Origin: Saprospiraceae bacterium
GTDB lineage: Bacteria; Bacteroidota; Bacteroidia; Chitinophagales; Saprospiraceae
DNA: 64,000 nt
Direction: 5' to 3'
Assembly: GCA_016714785.1 (NCBI GenBank)
Contig: JADKCC010000010.1
Location: forward strand, 62,001-126,000
Shown: piece by piece, positions 16,605 to 26,790 of the stretch
Layout of the letters: the number at the start of each line of letters is the position of its first letter
Position numbering within the stretch: the first letter of the stretch is position 1
Program-made: the position numbers and the translations under genes
The notes under the pieces: generated by a model
What the model was told of the DNA's origin: nothing
The model's input: only the letters and a program-made list of their open reading frames with translations
Database searches by the model: none

Positions 16605-18545
16605 ATGGATAATAATCAAGAAAATAACAATAAGGAAAATAAAGGTAACCCAAATAAATTTAATATTAATTCATATTGGATTTATGGGTTAATTATTTTG
16701 GGTATCCTTGCTGTCAATGTGTTTGTATCTATGAACTCGCAAGTGGAGACTGTAGATGTCAATGCATTTGAAGATATGGTAAAAAAAGGAGAAGTCGATA
16801 AAATCGAAATCATAAATGAAAAATTAGTCAATGTATTTGTAAGAAAAGAGGTGATTGATGCCAAGTATCCAAAGTTGAAAGAAAGTCAGCTTTATGGTAT
16901 TAATCCACATTTTAAGTTTACTATTGGTGATATTGGTAATTTTGAAAATAAATTGGACGCATTAAAGACAGGCGGATATCCTGTCAAATATGCCATGAAA
17001 ACAGAAACCAATTATATAGGCCAGATAATCACATGGATACTTCCATTTGTTTTGCTTATCGCGATATGGCTTTTCATAATGAAACGAGTGAGTGGAGGCG
17101 CAGGAGGGCCGGGTGGACAGATATTTAATATAGGAAAATCTAAGGCCACACTATTTGATCAAAATGCCAAAGTTAATGTCACTTTTGCAGATGTGGCAGG
17201 TCTTAATGAAGCCAAAGTAGAGGTAATGGAAGTAGTTGATTTTCTTAAAAATCCCAAAAAATATACATCGCTAGGTGGTAAGATACCTAAAGGTGTATTG
17301 TTAGTAGGGCCTCCAGGAACAGGTAAGACACTACTTGCTAAGGCTGTTGCCGGCGAGGCAGGTGTACCCTTCTTTTCTATATCGGGGTCAGACTTCGTTG
17401 AGATGTTTGTAGGTGTTGGCGCATCACGGGTAAGAGATTTATTTAAGCAAGCACGTGAGAAAGCACCTTGTATAGTTTTTATTGATGAGATTGATGCCAT
17501 CGGTAGAGCTAGAGGTAAAAATGCCATTCAAGGTGGAAACGATGAACGTGAAAATACACTCAACCAATTACTAGTAGAGATGGATGGGTTCAGTACAGAC
17601 AAAGGTGTGATTATGATGGCTGCAACGAATAGACCAGATATATTAGATTCTGCACTCATGAGACCAGGCAGATTTGATAGGCAAATAGGTATAGATCCAC
17701 CTGACATCATAGGAAGAGAGGAGATATTCAGAGTGCACCTTAGATCTATCAAAGTAGGGCCAGATGTACATCCCAATGTCTTATCTGAAATGACCCCTGG
17801 ATTTGCAGGTGCGGATATTGCCAATATTTGTAACGAAGCAGCTCTTATAGCAGCAAGACGAAATAAAACAGAAGTAGATCTCGATGACTTCAATTACGCA
17901 TTAGACAGAGTGATAGGTGGTTTAGAAAAGAAGAATAAACTGATATCACCAAAGGAAAAGGAAATCATAGCCTATCATGAAGCAGGGCACGCTATCTGTG
18001 GTTGGTATCTCGAACATGCCAGCCCTTTGGTAAAAGTTACTATTGTGCCTCGTGGTATGGGAACATTGGGTTATGCCCAATATCTGCCAAAAGAAGAGTA
18101 TATCATTCGTACAGAACAACTTTTAGATAGAATGTGTATGACCTTAGGAGGTAGAGCAGCAGAAAAAATAGTTTTCGACAAAATATCTACAGGTGCTCAA
18201 AATGATCTCGACCAAGTAACAAAAATGGGATATGGGATGGTAACCGTCTATGGTATGAATAAGAATGTGGGAAACGTTTCCTTTTATGCGATGTCACAAG
18301 ACCAATTTAACAAACCTTACTCTAACGAAACAGCTAGATTAATAGATGATGAAGTGAGAATGTTGATTGAAGCACAGTACAAGAGAGCGCAAGATTTATT
18401 GGAAGAAAAGCGCGACGAGCTTAATAAATTGGCCAATACATTGCTCGAAAAAGAAGTGTTATTAAAATCTGATGTTGAGCGCCTCATTGGGCCAAGACCA
18501 GTGCCTATTGATGAATTGGCAATTACCAATAATACTTTGAGATAG
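16605..18545 (+). CDS. ftsH: ATP-dependent zinc metalloprotease FtsH
   Basis: 646 residues: N-terminal TM (WIYGLIILGILAVNVFV), periplasmic domain, second TM (WILPFVLLIAIWLFI) near 145, AAA+ domain with Walker A GPPGTGKT at about 236-243, Walker B FIDEID near 291, second region of homology ATNRPDILDSALMRPGRFDR, then the protease domain with HEAGH at about 458-462. It degrades misfolded and regulatory membrane proteins as a hexamer. Length is standard for the phylum. A strong terminator follows (18578). Confidence 0.97.
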   Translation: MDNNQENNNKENKGNPNKFNINSYWIYGLIILGILAVNVFVSMNSQVETVDVNAFEDMVKKGEVDKIEIINEKLVNVFVRKEVIDAKYPKLKESQLYGINPHFKFTIGDIGNFENKLDALKTGGYPVKYAMKTETNYIGQIITWILPFVLLIAIWLFIMKRVSGGAGGPGGQIFNIGKSKATLFDQNAKVNVTFADVAGLNEAKVEVMEVVDFLKNPKKYTSLGGKIPKGVLLVGPPGTGKTLLAKAVAGEAGVPFFSISGSDFVEMFVGVGASRVRDLFKQAREKAPCIVFIDEIDAIGRARGKNAIQGGNDERENTLNQLLVEMDGFSTDKGVIMMAATNRPDILDSALMRPGRFDRQIGIDPPDIIGREEIFRVHLRSIKVGPDVHPNVLSEMTPGFAGADIANICNEAALIAARRNKTEVDLDDFNYALDRVIGGLEKKNKLISPKEKEIIAYHEAGHAICGWYLEHASPLVKVTIVPRGMGTLGYAQYLPKEEYIIRTEQLLDRMCMTLGGRAAEKIVFDKISTGAQNDLDQVTKMGYGMVTVYGMNKNVGNVSFYAMSQDQFNKPYSNETARLIDDEVRMLIEAQYKRAQDLLEEKRDELNKLANTLLEKEVLLKSDVERLIGPRPVPIDELAITNNTLR

Positions 18546-18577
18546 GTTTAAGATAAGAACAAAAATTTACTAAATAA

Positions 18578-18617
18578 GAGCCAATTAGATTATTTTAATT
18601 GGCTCTATTATTTTGTT
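18578..18617 (+). terminator. Rho-independent terminator after ftsH
   Basis: Perfect 10-bp stem GAGCCAATTA (18578-18587) / TAATTGGCTC (18596-18605) with an 8-nt loop, then a T-rich tail. 33 nt after the ftsH stop. Confidence 0.8.
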
Positions 18618-18674
18618 AAAGATATTCTGATATCAGCCTTATAAGCCAGATTTTATGCTTAGTTTATTGCTAAA

Positions 18675-18730
18675 TAATTAGAGTATATTAAAAAAATTTC
18701 TTAGTTGCTAATCAATTGATTATGGTTCTG
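18675..18730. repeat. Inverted copy of a roughly 50-nt repeat (partner at 22040-22096)
   Basis: TAATTAGAGTATATTAA ... TTTCTTAGTTGCTAATCAAT matches the reverse complement of 22040-22096 with only a few substitutions. It lies in the 357-nt gap behind ftsH, and the pair brackets the HerA-like gene and purA. The same gap holds a 16-bp perfect palindrome GTTTAGTGCACTAAAC at 18750-18765. Confidence 0.6.
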
Positions 18731-18902
18731 ACAATAAAAGAAATAAAGGGTTTAGTGCACTAAACGAGGCAATTATTTTGAAGTCAGGTTTATAAGGTAT
18801 TGATTATAAAGTAATAAGAACTTAAACATGCTCTTATTTCACATTACTAAATCGATAAAAAAATGCCTTATCTAACCAACATTATATACATACCCAAATT
18901 GG

Positions 18903-20489
18903 CTACCACCAAGAATTTTTCTTGTTAGTACTCCTTGATGTGGTCGATTTAACACCCAATACACCGAGTAATCCTCTGACCAAAGTTGTAGCTACTGTCC
19001 GCCCAACTTGCTTCGTCACTTGACTATCCAATACTTTTTCAAAAGTGGATTTCTCTTGTCTTGTGCTCGCTCGAGGCGCAGGAGCTGCTTTTTGTTGCTG
19101 CTCTTGAAGCTTGCGTTGTGCTTCTTCTGATTGTGCTTCTTCTATTTTGCCAGACAAAATTTCATAAGCACTTTCACGATTGATGACTTCATCATACTTG
19201 TGTTTGATTCGACTTCGACCCATAATCTGATTGATCTCACTAGAAGTCAATACATCCATTCTGGACTGTGGCGCTCTAAGGTAACAATGTACCAATGGGG
19301 TAGGTACACCTTTTTCATTTAGTGCTGCTATGATCGACTCTCCAATACCCAACTCTGTCAATAATACATCCACAGAATAATAATCTGTCAAAGGATAATT
19401 TTCAGCTGTTAATTTTATGGCTTTCCTATCTTTGGCAGTGAAAGCTCTTAAAGCATGCTGTACTTTCAGACCGAGTTGACTCAAAATAGCATCAGGAACA
19501 TCGGTAGGATTTTGAGTCACAAAAAAGATACCTACTCCTTTGGATCTTATCAGTTTGATGATGGTTTCTATCTGATTGAGTAAGGCCTTGCTGGCTTCAT
19601 TAAATATCAAATGCGCCTCATCAATGAAGATGGTCAATTTTGGTTGCTCTAAGTCTCCTTCTTCAGGAAATGTCGAATAGATTTCGGCTAGAAGTTGGAG
19701 CATAAAAGTGGAAAACAATTTTGGTTTGTCTTGTATGTCTGTAACTCTAAGTATGGAAATATATCCTTTACCATTCTCATCTATTCTAGTGAGATCGTCC
19801 ACATCGAAGGATCGCTCACCAAAAAACAAGTCTCCACCTTGCTGCTCGAGTTCTATCACTTTACGCAATATCGTTCCTATTGTAGCAGTTGATATCGCAC
19901 CATATTCAGCAGTTATGGTATCTTTGCCTTCATTGGTCACATAATTAAGTGCTTTTTTGATATCATCAAGATCTAAAAGTGGTAGTTGGTTATCATCGCA
20001 AAACTTAAATATCAAAGATACTACACTTGCTTGGGTTTCATTAAGTTCAAGAATTTTTGAAAATAACACTGGTCCAAATTCCGTCACTGTAGCTCTCAGT
20101 CTTGCGCCTGCATCATGCGATAAACTAAGAAACTCAACAGGACTACCAGCAGCTGAAAACGGAAGGCCGATATTATTATGTCTTTCTTGGATTTTGGCAT
20201 TATCTTCGCCAGGAACAGCTACTCCTGATAAGTCACCTTTGATATCCATAACCAAACTTGGAATACCTTTTGCGGATAGCTGTTCTATGATGATTTGAAG
20301 TGTTTTGGTCTTACCCGTACCCGTTGCTCCAGCTATGAGTCCATGTCTATTCAGTGTACGCAATGGTACCCGCACAAATGTATCCGTAAGCACTTCTCCA
20401 TCCAGTTTGGGCGAACCAAGTATGATCGAGTCTCCTTTGAAAGTATATGCAGGAGTTATTTCGCTTAAAAATTTTTCTTTTTTACTCAT
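18903..20489 (-). CDS. HerA-like/DUF853 (YjgR-type) ATPase
   Basis: 528 residues. Walker A GATGTGKTKT near 54, a conserved DIKGDLSG after it, Walker B IFIDEAHLIF near 290 and a sensor VTQNPTDVPD near 325; the C-terminal 80 residues are low-complexity and end GLLGVLGVKSTT...KKNSWW. The family is described as YjgR/DUF853 helicase HerA-like, a cytoplasmic P-loop ATPase whose substrate is not established. Minus strand, sharing direction with purA 63 nt upstream; possibly co-transcribed. Confidence 0.85.
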   Translation of the reverse strand: MSKKEKFLSEITPAYTFKGDSIILGSPKLDGEVLTDTFVRVPLRTLNRHGLIAGATGTGKTKTLQIIIEQLSAKGIPSLVMDIKGDLSGVAVPGEDNAKIQERHNNIGLPFSAAGSPVEFLSLSHDAGARLRATVTEFGPVLFSKILELNETQASVVSLIFKFCDDNQLPLLDLDDIKKALNYVTNEGKDTITAEYGAISTATIGTILRKVIELEQQGGDLFFGERSFDVDDLTRIDENGKGYISILRVTDIQDKPKLFSTFMLQLLAEIYSTFPEEGDLEQPKLTIFIDEAHLIFNEASKALLNQIETIIKLIRSKGVGIFFVTQNPTDVPDAILSQLGLKVQHALRAFTAKDRKAIKLTAENYPLTDYYSVDVLLTELGIGESIIAALNEKGVPTPLVHCYLRAPQSRMDVLTSSEINQIMGRSRIKHKYDEVINRESAYEILSGKIEEAQSEEAQRKLQEQQQKAAPAPRASTRQEKSTFEKVLDSQVTKQVGRTVATTLVRGLLGVLGVKSTTSRSTNKKNSWW

Positions 20490-20552
20490 TTTTTTTAAAT
20501 ATATATTGAATAAAGAATAAGTGTTTAAATAATTTTACCAATTTATCTAAAC

Positions 20553-21821
20553 CTATTGACCAAAGAGCTTTTCACGTTCTGGCCCGGTGCTTATCATTGA
20601 TATTCTGGTTTTGAGCAATTGCTCCAAATGCTTCACATAATCCTTCGCCTTAGTAGGTAGATCTTGGAAAGATCTTACATTATCCAAGCTTTCATACCAT
20701 CCTTCATAAGATTGATATACTGGATCTATTTTTTTATCTACTATGTCGAAAGGCAATTCATTGGATTCCATATTGTCATAATGGTATGATTTTGCCACCT
20801 GAATTGTCTCAAAAGTATCGAGTACATCCATTTTAGTAATAATGACTTGCGTGACTCCATTGAGCATGATCGTATAAAGTAGCTGTGGCACATCCAACCA
20901 ACCACATCTGCGCGGTCTGCCTGTTGTAGCACCAAACTCCATCCCCACTTTTCTTAATTTTTCGCCTGTTTCATCCTCAAGTTCTGTAGGAAATGGGCCT
21001 GAACCAACCCTTGTACAGTAAGCTTTCGCAATACCTATGACTTCTCTGATTTTATTTGGTGCAATACCTAGACCACTGCACACACCTGCGCTGATCGTAT
21101 TGGACGAAGTAACAAAAGGATAAGTACCAAAATCAATATCCAGCATGGAGCCTTGCGCGCCTTCAGCCAATATTTGTTTCCCTTCAGCCAAAGCATTATT
21201 GACGTAATACTCACTGTTGACAAAACGGAGTTGTTTTAATTTTTCAATACTCTCAAAAAAATGCGTTTCTTGTTCTTCCAAATTGAAATCAACATCAGGG
21301 TACATCTTTAGTAAACCTAGATGTTTTTCTTTGATGGATTTATATTTAGCTTCGAAATCAGATGACGTCAAATCACCCACACGCAAACCATTTCTTCCTG
21401 TCTTGTCCATATACGCAGGTCCGATACCTTTCAGTGTTGAACCGATTTTACTGGCTCCTTTGGATGCTTCAGATGCTGCATCCAGATATCTATGTGTAGG
21501 AACGATCAGATGTGCCTTTCTCGAAACCAATAATCTGGGCATGAAATCTATATTTGCATCATGCAAGGCATTCATCTCTTTTACCATGGTAATGGGATCG
21601 AGTACTACACCATTGCCTATAACATTGGTGATCTCTTCCCTGAATATACCAGATGGAATGGTATGAAGTACATATTTTTTCCCGTCGATTTTGATGGTAT
21701 GACCAGCGTTTGGTCCACCTTGAAATCTACATACTAAATCATATTTTTCCGCAAGATAATCCACTATCTTACCTTTGCCTTCATCTCCCCATTGAAGACC
21801 AAGTATTACGTCAACTGCCAT
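20553..21821 (-). CDS. purA: Adenylosuccinate synthetase
   Basis: 422 residues with the N-terminal GLQWGDEGKGKIVDYL (catalytic Asp/GTP loop), GGPNAGHTI (catalytic His), TLKGIGPAYMDK, and TTGRPRRCGWLD near 300. Joins IMP and aspartate with GTP in the first step from IMP to AMP. Length is standard. A TAATTTTG -7-like box on the minus strand lies about 30 nt upstream of the ATG. Confidence 0.97.
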   Translation of the reverse strand: MAVDVILGLQWGDEGKGKIVDYLAEKYDLVCRFQGGPNAGHTIKIDGKKYVLHTIPSGIFREEITNVIGNGVVLDPITMVKEMNALHDANIDFMPRLLVSRKAHLIVPTHRYLDAASEASKGASKIGSTLKGIGPAYMDKTGRNGLRVGDLTSSDFEAKYKSIKEKHLGLLKMYPDVDFNLEEQETHFFESIEKLKQLRFVNSEYYVNNALAEGKQILAEGAQGSMLDIDFGTYPFVTSSNTISAGVCSGLGIAPNKIREVIGIAKAYCTRVGSGPFPTELEDETGEKLRKVGMEFGATTGRPRRCGWLDVPQLLYTIMLNGVTQVIITKMDVLDTFETIQVAKSYHYDNMESNELPFDIVDKKIDPVYQSYEGWYESLDNVRSFQDLPTKAKDYVKHLEQLLKTRISMISTGPEREKLFGQ

Positions 21822-21850
21822 TGAATGCGTTATTATTTGTTTTTAAAGGT

Positions 21851-21858
21851 CAAAATTA
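21851..21858 (-). promoter_or_regulatory. -7-like box upstream of purA
   Basis: Minus-strand TAATTTTG fits the Bacteroidota TAnnTTTG box, 30 nt from the purA start. No good -33 TTTG was found at the right distance, so support is partial. Confidence 0.35.
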
Positions 21859-22039
21859 TGAAAAATATAATAAAGTTTCACGTATTATTCATTATATATC
21901 AAATAGTATGTTTAATTTTTTATCGCTTTATAATCAATATCTTATGAATCTGACATTAAAACAATCGACTTATATAATGCTCTTGCCAATGTTTAGATAA
22001 TTGAGCATAGCATATTAAACTCGTTAGTTCCGGTCTTTA

Positions 22040-22096
22040 CATCACTATAACCTATTGATTAGCAGCTAAGAAATTTTTATTAAAATACTCTAATTA
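22040..22096. repeat. Inverted partner of the 18675-18730 repeat
   Basis: Its reverse complement reads TAATTAGAGTAT-TTAA ... TTTCTTAGCTGCTAATCAAT, near-identical to 18675-18730. A weaker third copy of the right half is visible around 22970-23005 (TTTCTTATATATCAATTGGTTGTGG). Just outside it is GGGGCTGCTGAAAAAGTCAGC-like sequence of the type found at insertion-sequence ends, so it may be an IS remnant. Confidence 0.55.
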
Positions 22097-22188
22097 GGGG
22101 CTGCTGAAAAAGTCAGCTGTTATTTTTGGTTATTAGTGTAACGGAGACTTTCGTTCAAAAAACAAGCAATAGAGAAAATGAACGCAGT

Positions 22189-22427
22189 GAAGTGCAAAGC
22201 ACCAAAGGCCGCAAGCCTTTGACGGAGTGAACCGTGAAACGGGTGGGCAGGTGAAGTGCAAAGCACCAAAGGCCGCAAGCCTTTGACGAAGTGAACCGTG
22301 AAACGGGTGGGTGGGTGTAGTGCAAAGCACCAAAGGCGGCAAGCCTTTGACGGAGTGAACCGCTAGCGGGTGGGTGGGTGTAGTGCAAAGCACCAAAGAC
22401 AAAGTCTTTGACGAAATGAACCCGATG
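22189..22427. repeat. Tandem repeat of 63-64 nt, four copies of three nested hairpins
   Basis: Copies start at 22189, 22253, 22317 and 22380 (last partial). Each has GTGCaaaGCAC, then CAAAGGC/GCCTTTG, then CCGTgaaACGG, joined by a GACGGAGTGAA linker. Changes between copies keep pairing: stem 2 becomes CAAAGAC/GTCTTTG in copy 4, and stem 3 becomes CCGC/GCGG in copy 3. The open frames through it (22133-22466, minus) are translation of repeats and not genes. Confidence 0.8.
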
Positions 22428-22619
22428 GCCGAAGTCTGCCGTCCCAAAATGCACTACCACCGCCAAACTCGGAGACGATGGTCGAAGTTTGCAACTTCGA
22501 TCCTATTTTTTAAGAATTTGCAATTCGACACCACCAATATTGATACATTAAAGCACAAAACTTAGCATCAAATGATTTTATGCTTTATTTTTAAGTGTGG
22601 TGCGTTTAGAATCAAAGAT

Positions 22620-22815
22620 TCATAAAAAAGTACATCGCAGTTGCAAACTGCGACGATCGGGTGGGCCATGACAATGCGAGAAGCGAAGGAACCCGTAAGG
22701 GATGGGCAGGTCGAGAATGAACGACATTACACCAAGCTGATTTAAGTTTAAATCAGTGCCTTCATTTTTGAGTGATTTCGTATCACTCAAATGCAGCAAA
22801 GCTGCACCATTCAGT
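22620..22815. repeat. Second hairpin string in the 21822-23102 intergenic region
   Basis: Perfect small hairpins continue: GCAGTTgcaAACTGC, ACCCGTAAGGGAT, CTGATTTAAgTTTAAATCAG, GAGTGATttcgtATCACTC and TGCAGCaaaGCTGCA. Linker words (GCGAAGGAACCC) match the 3.6-kb cluster. The 1.28-kb gap between purA and the next gene contains no gene that I can support. Confidence 0.55.
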
Positions 22816-22842
22816 TACCTTTTTTTGAACTAGACTTTTTTG

Positions 22843-22873
22843 GTTACTTTTTTGGGCAATGCAAAAAAGTAAC
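22843..22873. repeat. Long A/T hairpin in a GTTACTTTTTT palindrome
   Basis: Perfect 11-bp stem GTTACTTTTTT / AAAAAAGTAAC around GGGCAATGC. I have seen this palindrome as a dispersed intergenic element in Bacteroidota genomes (from memory). It could act as a terminator in either direction. Confidence 0.5.
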
Positions 22874-23102
22874 TGCTGCCTGCATAAGGCAAAAGCCCTC
22901 CCAAGGTACATGACTTTTGGATTAAATCTATTAAAAGGCTTGCATTTAATTTGATTATTACTGACATAATTTCTTATATATCAATTGGTTGTGGTATTGT
23001 TAGCAAGCCCTAATTAAGATTTATCATACTCAAAGATAACTAGATGATATAAGCACTAAGATATTATTTAGGCCTAAAGGCAATGGAAAAGGATGTAAAG
23101 TA

Positions 23103-26100
23103 TTACCTTATTACCTTTACTTTATAGTTCCGTTGCGAATATGTTTGAATATGAATAATATATAATCCTGAAGGCAGGTGCGATAAATCTACAGATATCT
23201 TACCATCTTGATTAATGTATTTAGTATCATTAAAACATTTGCCTTGAGTATTGTAAATAAGAAGGTTGGCAATATCTGTTTCAGGGATACTGATGTCAAC
23301 ATTTCCTGAGGTTGGTACAGGAGATGCTTTGATATCTTCTGAAAATTGGGTAATTGTAGTGTTACTTGACTTTTCATAACAACCTTTTAAGTTGAACTCC
23401 GCAGCTGATGCCCATGGACCATCATTCACTTCAGATATGGCGACTAATCTCAAATACCTCGCTTTGACAGGTGCAAAATGTATGATTTGAGGAGCGGATG
23501 TATTTATAAATTGTCCGTTTGCAACAGGTTGGCCCCAGACCGTAGTATCGGAACTTAGATAGAGTTCATATTCTTTTATACGACCATTTTCTCCATCCTG
23601 TCGATTGAGGTATTCGAATGCAGAAAGCAAATAATTCTCATTTAAATCAATTTGTATCTCATGTGGGTAGGGATCGTTGCCAGTACTCCAACGTGTATGC
23701 CATATTGTATTTGGATTATCGTCAAAACTCATTGTGGCTAAACCAGGGTCATTGACTTCTTGACTATTCGCATATATTAGTTTCCAATCTTTCTTTGCAA
23801 TGAAGGCAGGATTATTACAATCATCTACTGAAGGACAAGATTTGGTTTTCACCAAAGATTTTATTGACTTTTCATATAAAATTCCATTTTTAGTGATAGA
23901 AAGTAAAATGTCATATTCAGCTATAGCACCAAAAACGACTTTGGGATTACGCATATTAGAGTCTTCGATCCATTGAGGTGCTGGATTAATTTGCCACTTC
24001 CAGCTTGTATTCTTATGGTCTATAATGGAGTGATCTTCTAGTTGAATAGTATCAGTAACACACTCAACTATAGCTTTTTCTACCCAAGGCTGCACAAGTG
24101 GTTGATAGGATGTATCAATGAGTGGATATTCCCATATTCCTGCATTGCCAGATACTCGAATCTTTGAATCACGATAAAATATCTTAGGTATATTTACGCT
24201 CATTCCAGCAGGATAATCCATATCTATGGGCAACCATTCAGACGAATCAGTTTTCCTAAAATATACGTTACTACTTTGATTATTCCTTGCATTGGTAAAT
24301 AGATAAACGATGTCTTTACCATCGGCACCTGGCTGAATAAGAATGGATTTGAGGTAGGCAGAAATATTGTCTGTCCAATTTGTCCAGGTATCTCCTCCAT
24401 CCTTAGAGACGATGATCCTACCTTTATCTGCTGACCAAGTACCGTTTTGTTGGCAAACATAAATGATGTTCGGATCTATAGGAGATAATTGAAAGTGTAA
24501 TTTTCCTCCCCAATATGATCCTCCTAATGCTGAACTAACTGAAGATGGTTTGTGTACAAATGTGTGCCCACCATCTTCGCTCTTATATAAACCCTTACCT
24601 ACGACATCAACGTATATTACATCGGGTTGCGTATGGCTAATTTCCATATACATTGCCCTATCAGGAAAGTCATAAATCAATTCCCAATTTATACCGGCAT
24701 CTAAGCTTCTCCATAGTCCAGTACCTTCTCCTAAGTATAATGTTGAAAAATAATTGGGATGATGTAATAAATTGCTTCTTCTTCCTCCATACTCGTCCAT
24801 ATTAGGGAATTTTGAAAATATAAATCTTCCTTCTGGCTTTTCTTCAGGTTTTTTTGGTAAGATCCAACCATTGCCCAAATCATTAAATGCAACTTGTCTA
24901 GGTTTGCCGTTCAATACCCAACCTGTGGGCGACTCCGCTCCACCCATTCGTAAAGCTTTATCACCATAAAAATCTGTAATGGCCGTATTGCCATTATGAT
25001 ATCTACCTCCCACTATTATGTCTTCATTCCAACCTTGATCGAAACCCCAAAAATCCGAACCTGCTAAACCATTGACACTTGCTCTATAATTTTGTTGCTT
25101 TTGAAAACCATCGCTTGAAAAATTAATTCCACCATCGGTTGCTACCCATACATGGTCATTTTCGAGAATTTTTATATCTTGGATATCTGGATGGATACTG
25201 AAATCACCTCCATACCCACCGATGATATTGAATGATGTACCACCGTTAGTTGATTTATAAAGTGATGCTGTTCCTGTAAAAATGATATTTTCATTATTAG
25301 GTGAAATTTCTAAAACTAAGTCAAAATATCCTTGCCAGTTATCCATTGGGAAAGTAGAAGTTTTACCTTTTGCTATGGTATTCCAACTCCAGTCTGTTCC
25401 ATTTTTTATCCCTTTGACCAGATGCGGCGTATCATTATCACTTAATAAAATAGCCATGATGAGATTGGGATTAGCGGGAGTTACGGCCAATAATGCACCA
25501 TCAGCTTGTTTTATATTGGTCGGGAATGAGCTGATTCGACTGAAATTGAGACCGCCATCCTGACTTGATACTATTGTAAAAATACCATTGACAGTAGTAA
25601 CACCGTAAATAATATTTACATTGGATGGATGGAATTGTAGATCCCACGTAGGTTGATCCCATTTTTTTTGCCATGTCTCTCCATCATCAGACGACAAATA
25701 GATCCCTGAAGATGTCGCTGCAAATAGTTTTGTAGGATTTGTAGAGTCAATTCTTATTTTATCAGCACCAAACTTTTGTGTTCCCAGTTTAGGTGACCAA
25801 CTTTGGCCGCCATCCATTGATTTATGGATCTGATTTCCAGCTGAAACATATACTATTTGTGGATTGGTAGGATGTATGGCTAAAGCGGTAATGGCCCCAC
25901 CAAAATAGTAGTGAGATGCAACCATCTCCCATGTAATGCCATAGTCGATAGACTTATTAAGAAAGCCTGTCTCAGTACCTGCAAATATGATATTGTGATT
26001 GGATGGTGCAATATCTATGGCATAAACATTTACTTGCCAAGGACAAGGTGCTGGAGGAGATGTTGCCCCTTCTTCATTCAGCCAAAAAGTTTGTTTTGGC

Positions 26101-26543
26101 CCAAGGAAGGTCCATTTTTCATTTATAAGGGATTTTGGAGTAATGGATTGCTTTATTTTATCAGCATTTTGATTATTGACAAAATGAATTTCATCCAATG
26201 GAGGTAAAATTATTTCACCATTTGGCTCGACATAAGTCAGAATACATCTCTTCCAAAGTTTGTAATATTTATGTATTGCTGACCTATTCTTACTTGCACC
26301 AAAATTATCATTTTTGTATGCCTGCTCAATACTGTTGTAATTTATAGGATAATTGTACAGCATTTTTGCCCATTCTGGAAAAGACTCATCGTACGCAGGT
26401 TTTATACTTTTCTGAATGCACGGAAGGTCGTCATATCGAGTAAAATAGGACTGACTATAAACCAAAGTAACATTAAAAACAAAGAACAGAAATGAAACAA
26501 AGCGAAAAGCCATTTTAATTGATGAATTTAAAGTTGAATGCAA
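23103..26543 (-). CDS. Giant BNR/sortilin-like propeller protein with discoidin and T9SS domains
   Basis: 1146 residues with a signal peptide (IKMAFRFVSFLFFVFNVTLVYSQ). About 150-830 is a chain of BNR/Vps10-type blades (KSMDGGQSWSPK, YLSSDDGETWQKKW, YKSEDGGHTFVHK, IVSKDGGDTWTNW). A PKD-like Ig fold follows at about 840-910, an F5/8-type C (discoidin) domain at about 930-1065 (DNPNTIWHTRW...RYLRLVAISE), and a T9SS type A sorting domain closes the protein (LSHLPSGLYIIHIQTY). Such proteins are surface-exposed and may bind glycans; no glycosidase active site was recognised. The start could instead be the later Met before AFRFV. Confidence 0.85.
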   Translation of the reverse strand: MHSTLNSSIKMAFRFVSFLFFVFNVTLVYSQSYFTRYDDLPCIQKSIKPAYDESFPEWAKMLYNYPINYNSIEQAYKNDNFGASKNRSAIHKYYKLWKRCILTYVEPNGEIILPPLDEIHFVNNQNADKIKQSITPKSLINEKWTFLGPKQTFWLNEEGATSPPAPCPWQVNVYAIDIAPSNHNIIFAGTETGFLNKSIDYGITWEMVASHYYFGGAITALAIHPTNPQIVYVSAGNQIHKSMDGGQSWSPKLGTQKFGADKIRIDSTNPTKLFAATSSGIYLSSDDGETWQKKWDQPTWDLQFHPSNVNIIYGVTTVNGIFTIVSSQDGGLNFSRISSFPTNIKQADGALLAVTPANPNLIMAILLSDNDTPHLVKGIKNGTDWSWNTIAKGKTSTFPMDNWQGYFDLVLEISPNNENIIFTGTASLYKSTNGGTSFNIIGGYGGDFSIHPDIQDIKILENDHVWVATDGGINFSSDGFQKQQNYRASVNGLAGSDFWGFDQGWNEDIIVGGRYHNGNTAITDFYGDKALRMGGAESPTGWVLNGKPRQVAFNDLGNGWILPKKPEEKPEGRFIFSKFPNMDEYGGRRSNLLHHPNYFSTLYLGEGTGLWRSLDAGINWELIYDFPDRAMYMEISHTQPDVIYVDVVGKGLYKSEDGGHTFVHKPSSVSSALGGSYWGGKLHFQLSPIDPNIIYVCQQNGTWSADKGRIIVSKDGGDTWTNWTDNISAYLKSILIQPGADGKDIVYLFTNARNNQSSNVYFRKTDSSEWLPIDMDYPAGMSVNIPKIFYRDSKIRVSGNAGIWEYPLIDTSYQPLVQPWVEKAIVECVTDTIQLEDHSIIDHKNTSWKWQINPAPQWIEDSNMRNPKVVFGAIAEYDILLSITKNGILYEKSIKSLVKTKSCPSVDDCNNPAFIAKKDWKLIYANSQEVNDPGLATMSFDDNPNTIWHTRWSTGNDPYPHEIQIDLNENYLLSAFEYLNRQDGENGRIKEYELYLSSDTTVWGQPVANGQFINTSAPQIIHFAPVKARYLRLVAISEVNDGPWASAAEFNLKGCYEKSSNTTITQFSEDIKASPVPTSGNVDISIPETDIANLLIYNTQGKCFNDTKYINQDGKISVDLSHLPSGLYIIHIQTYSQRNYKVKVIR

Positions 26544-26790
26544 AAAAAATAAGGTATGATTTTATTATTTGCCATAATGCAGTCAAAGTTATGTCAATTA
26601 GAAAACAATTGAATGATTTAGCTAAATTTATTTTTATTTCTTGATCAATTTTCTGAAATAATGCAAAATTCTTAGATAATTGATAGGAAATTAAATTAGA
26701 ATTCTGAAAATATTAATTACCTTATAGTTCAAAAAGGAGAATGATTTTAATGAAATCTACTCATTGTTAGAAAGCAAAAGAAATAAAGAG

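Noticed and set aside
17159..17893. Minus-strand ORFs of 121-122 aa inside ftsH
   Set aside because: Antisense shadows of the highly conserved ftsH coding frame.
22133..22466. Two overlapping minus-strand ORFs (103-104 aa) rich in repeats
   Set aside because: They are translations of the 63-64-nt hairpin tandem repeat and have no protein-like features.
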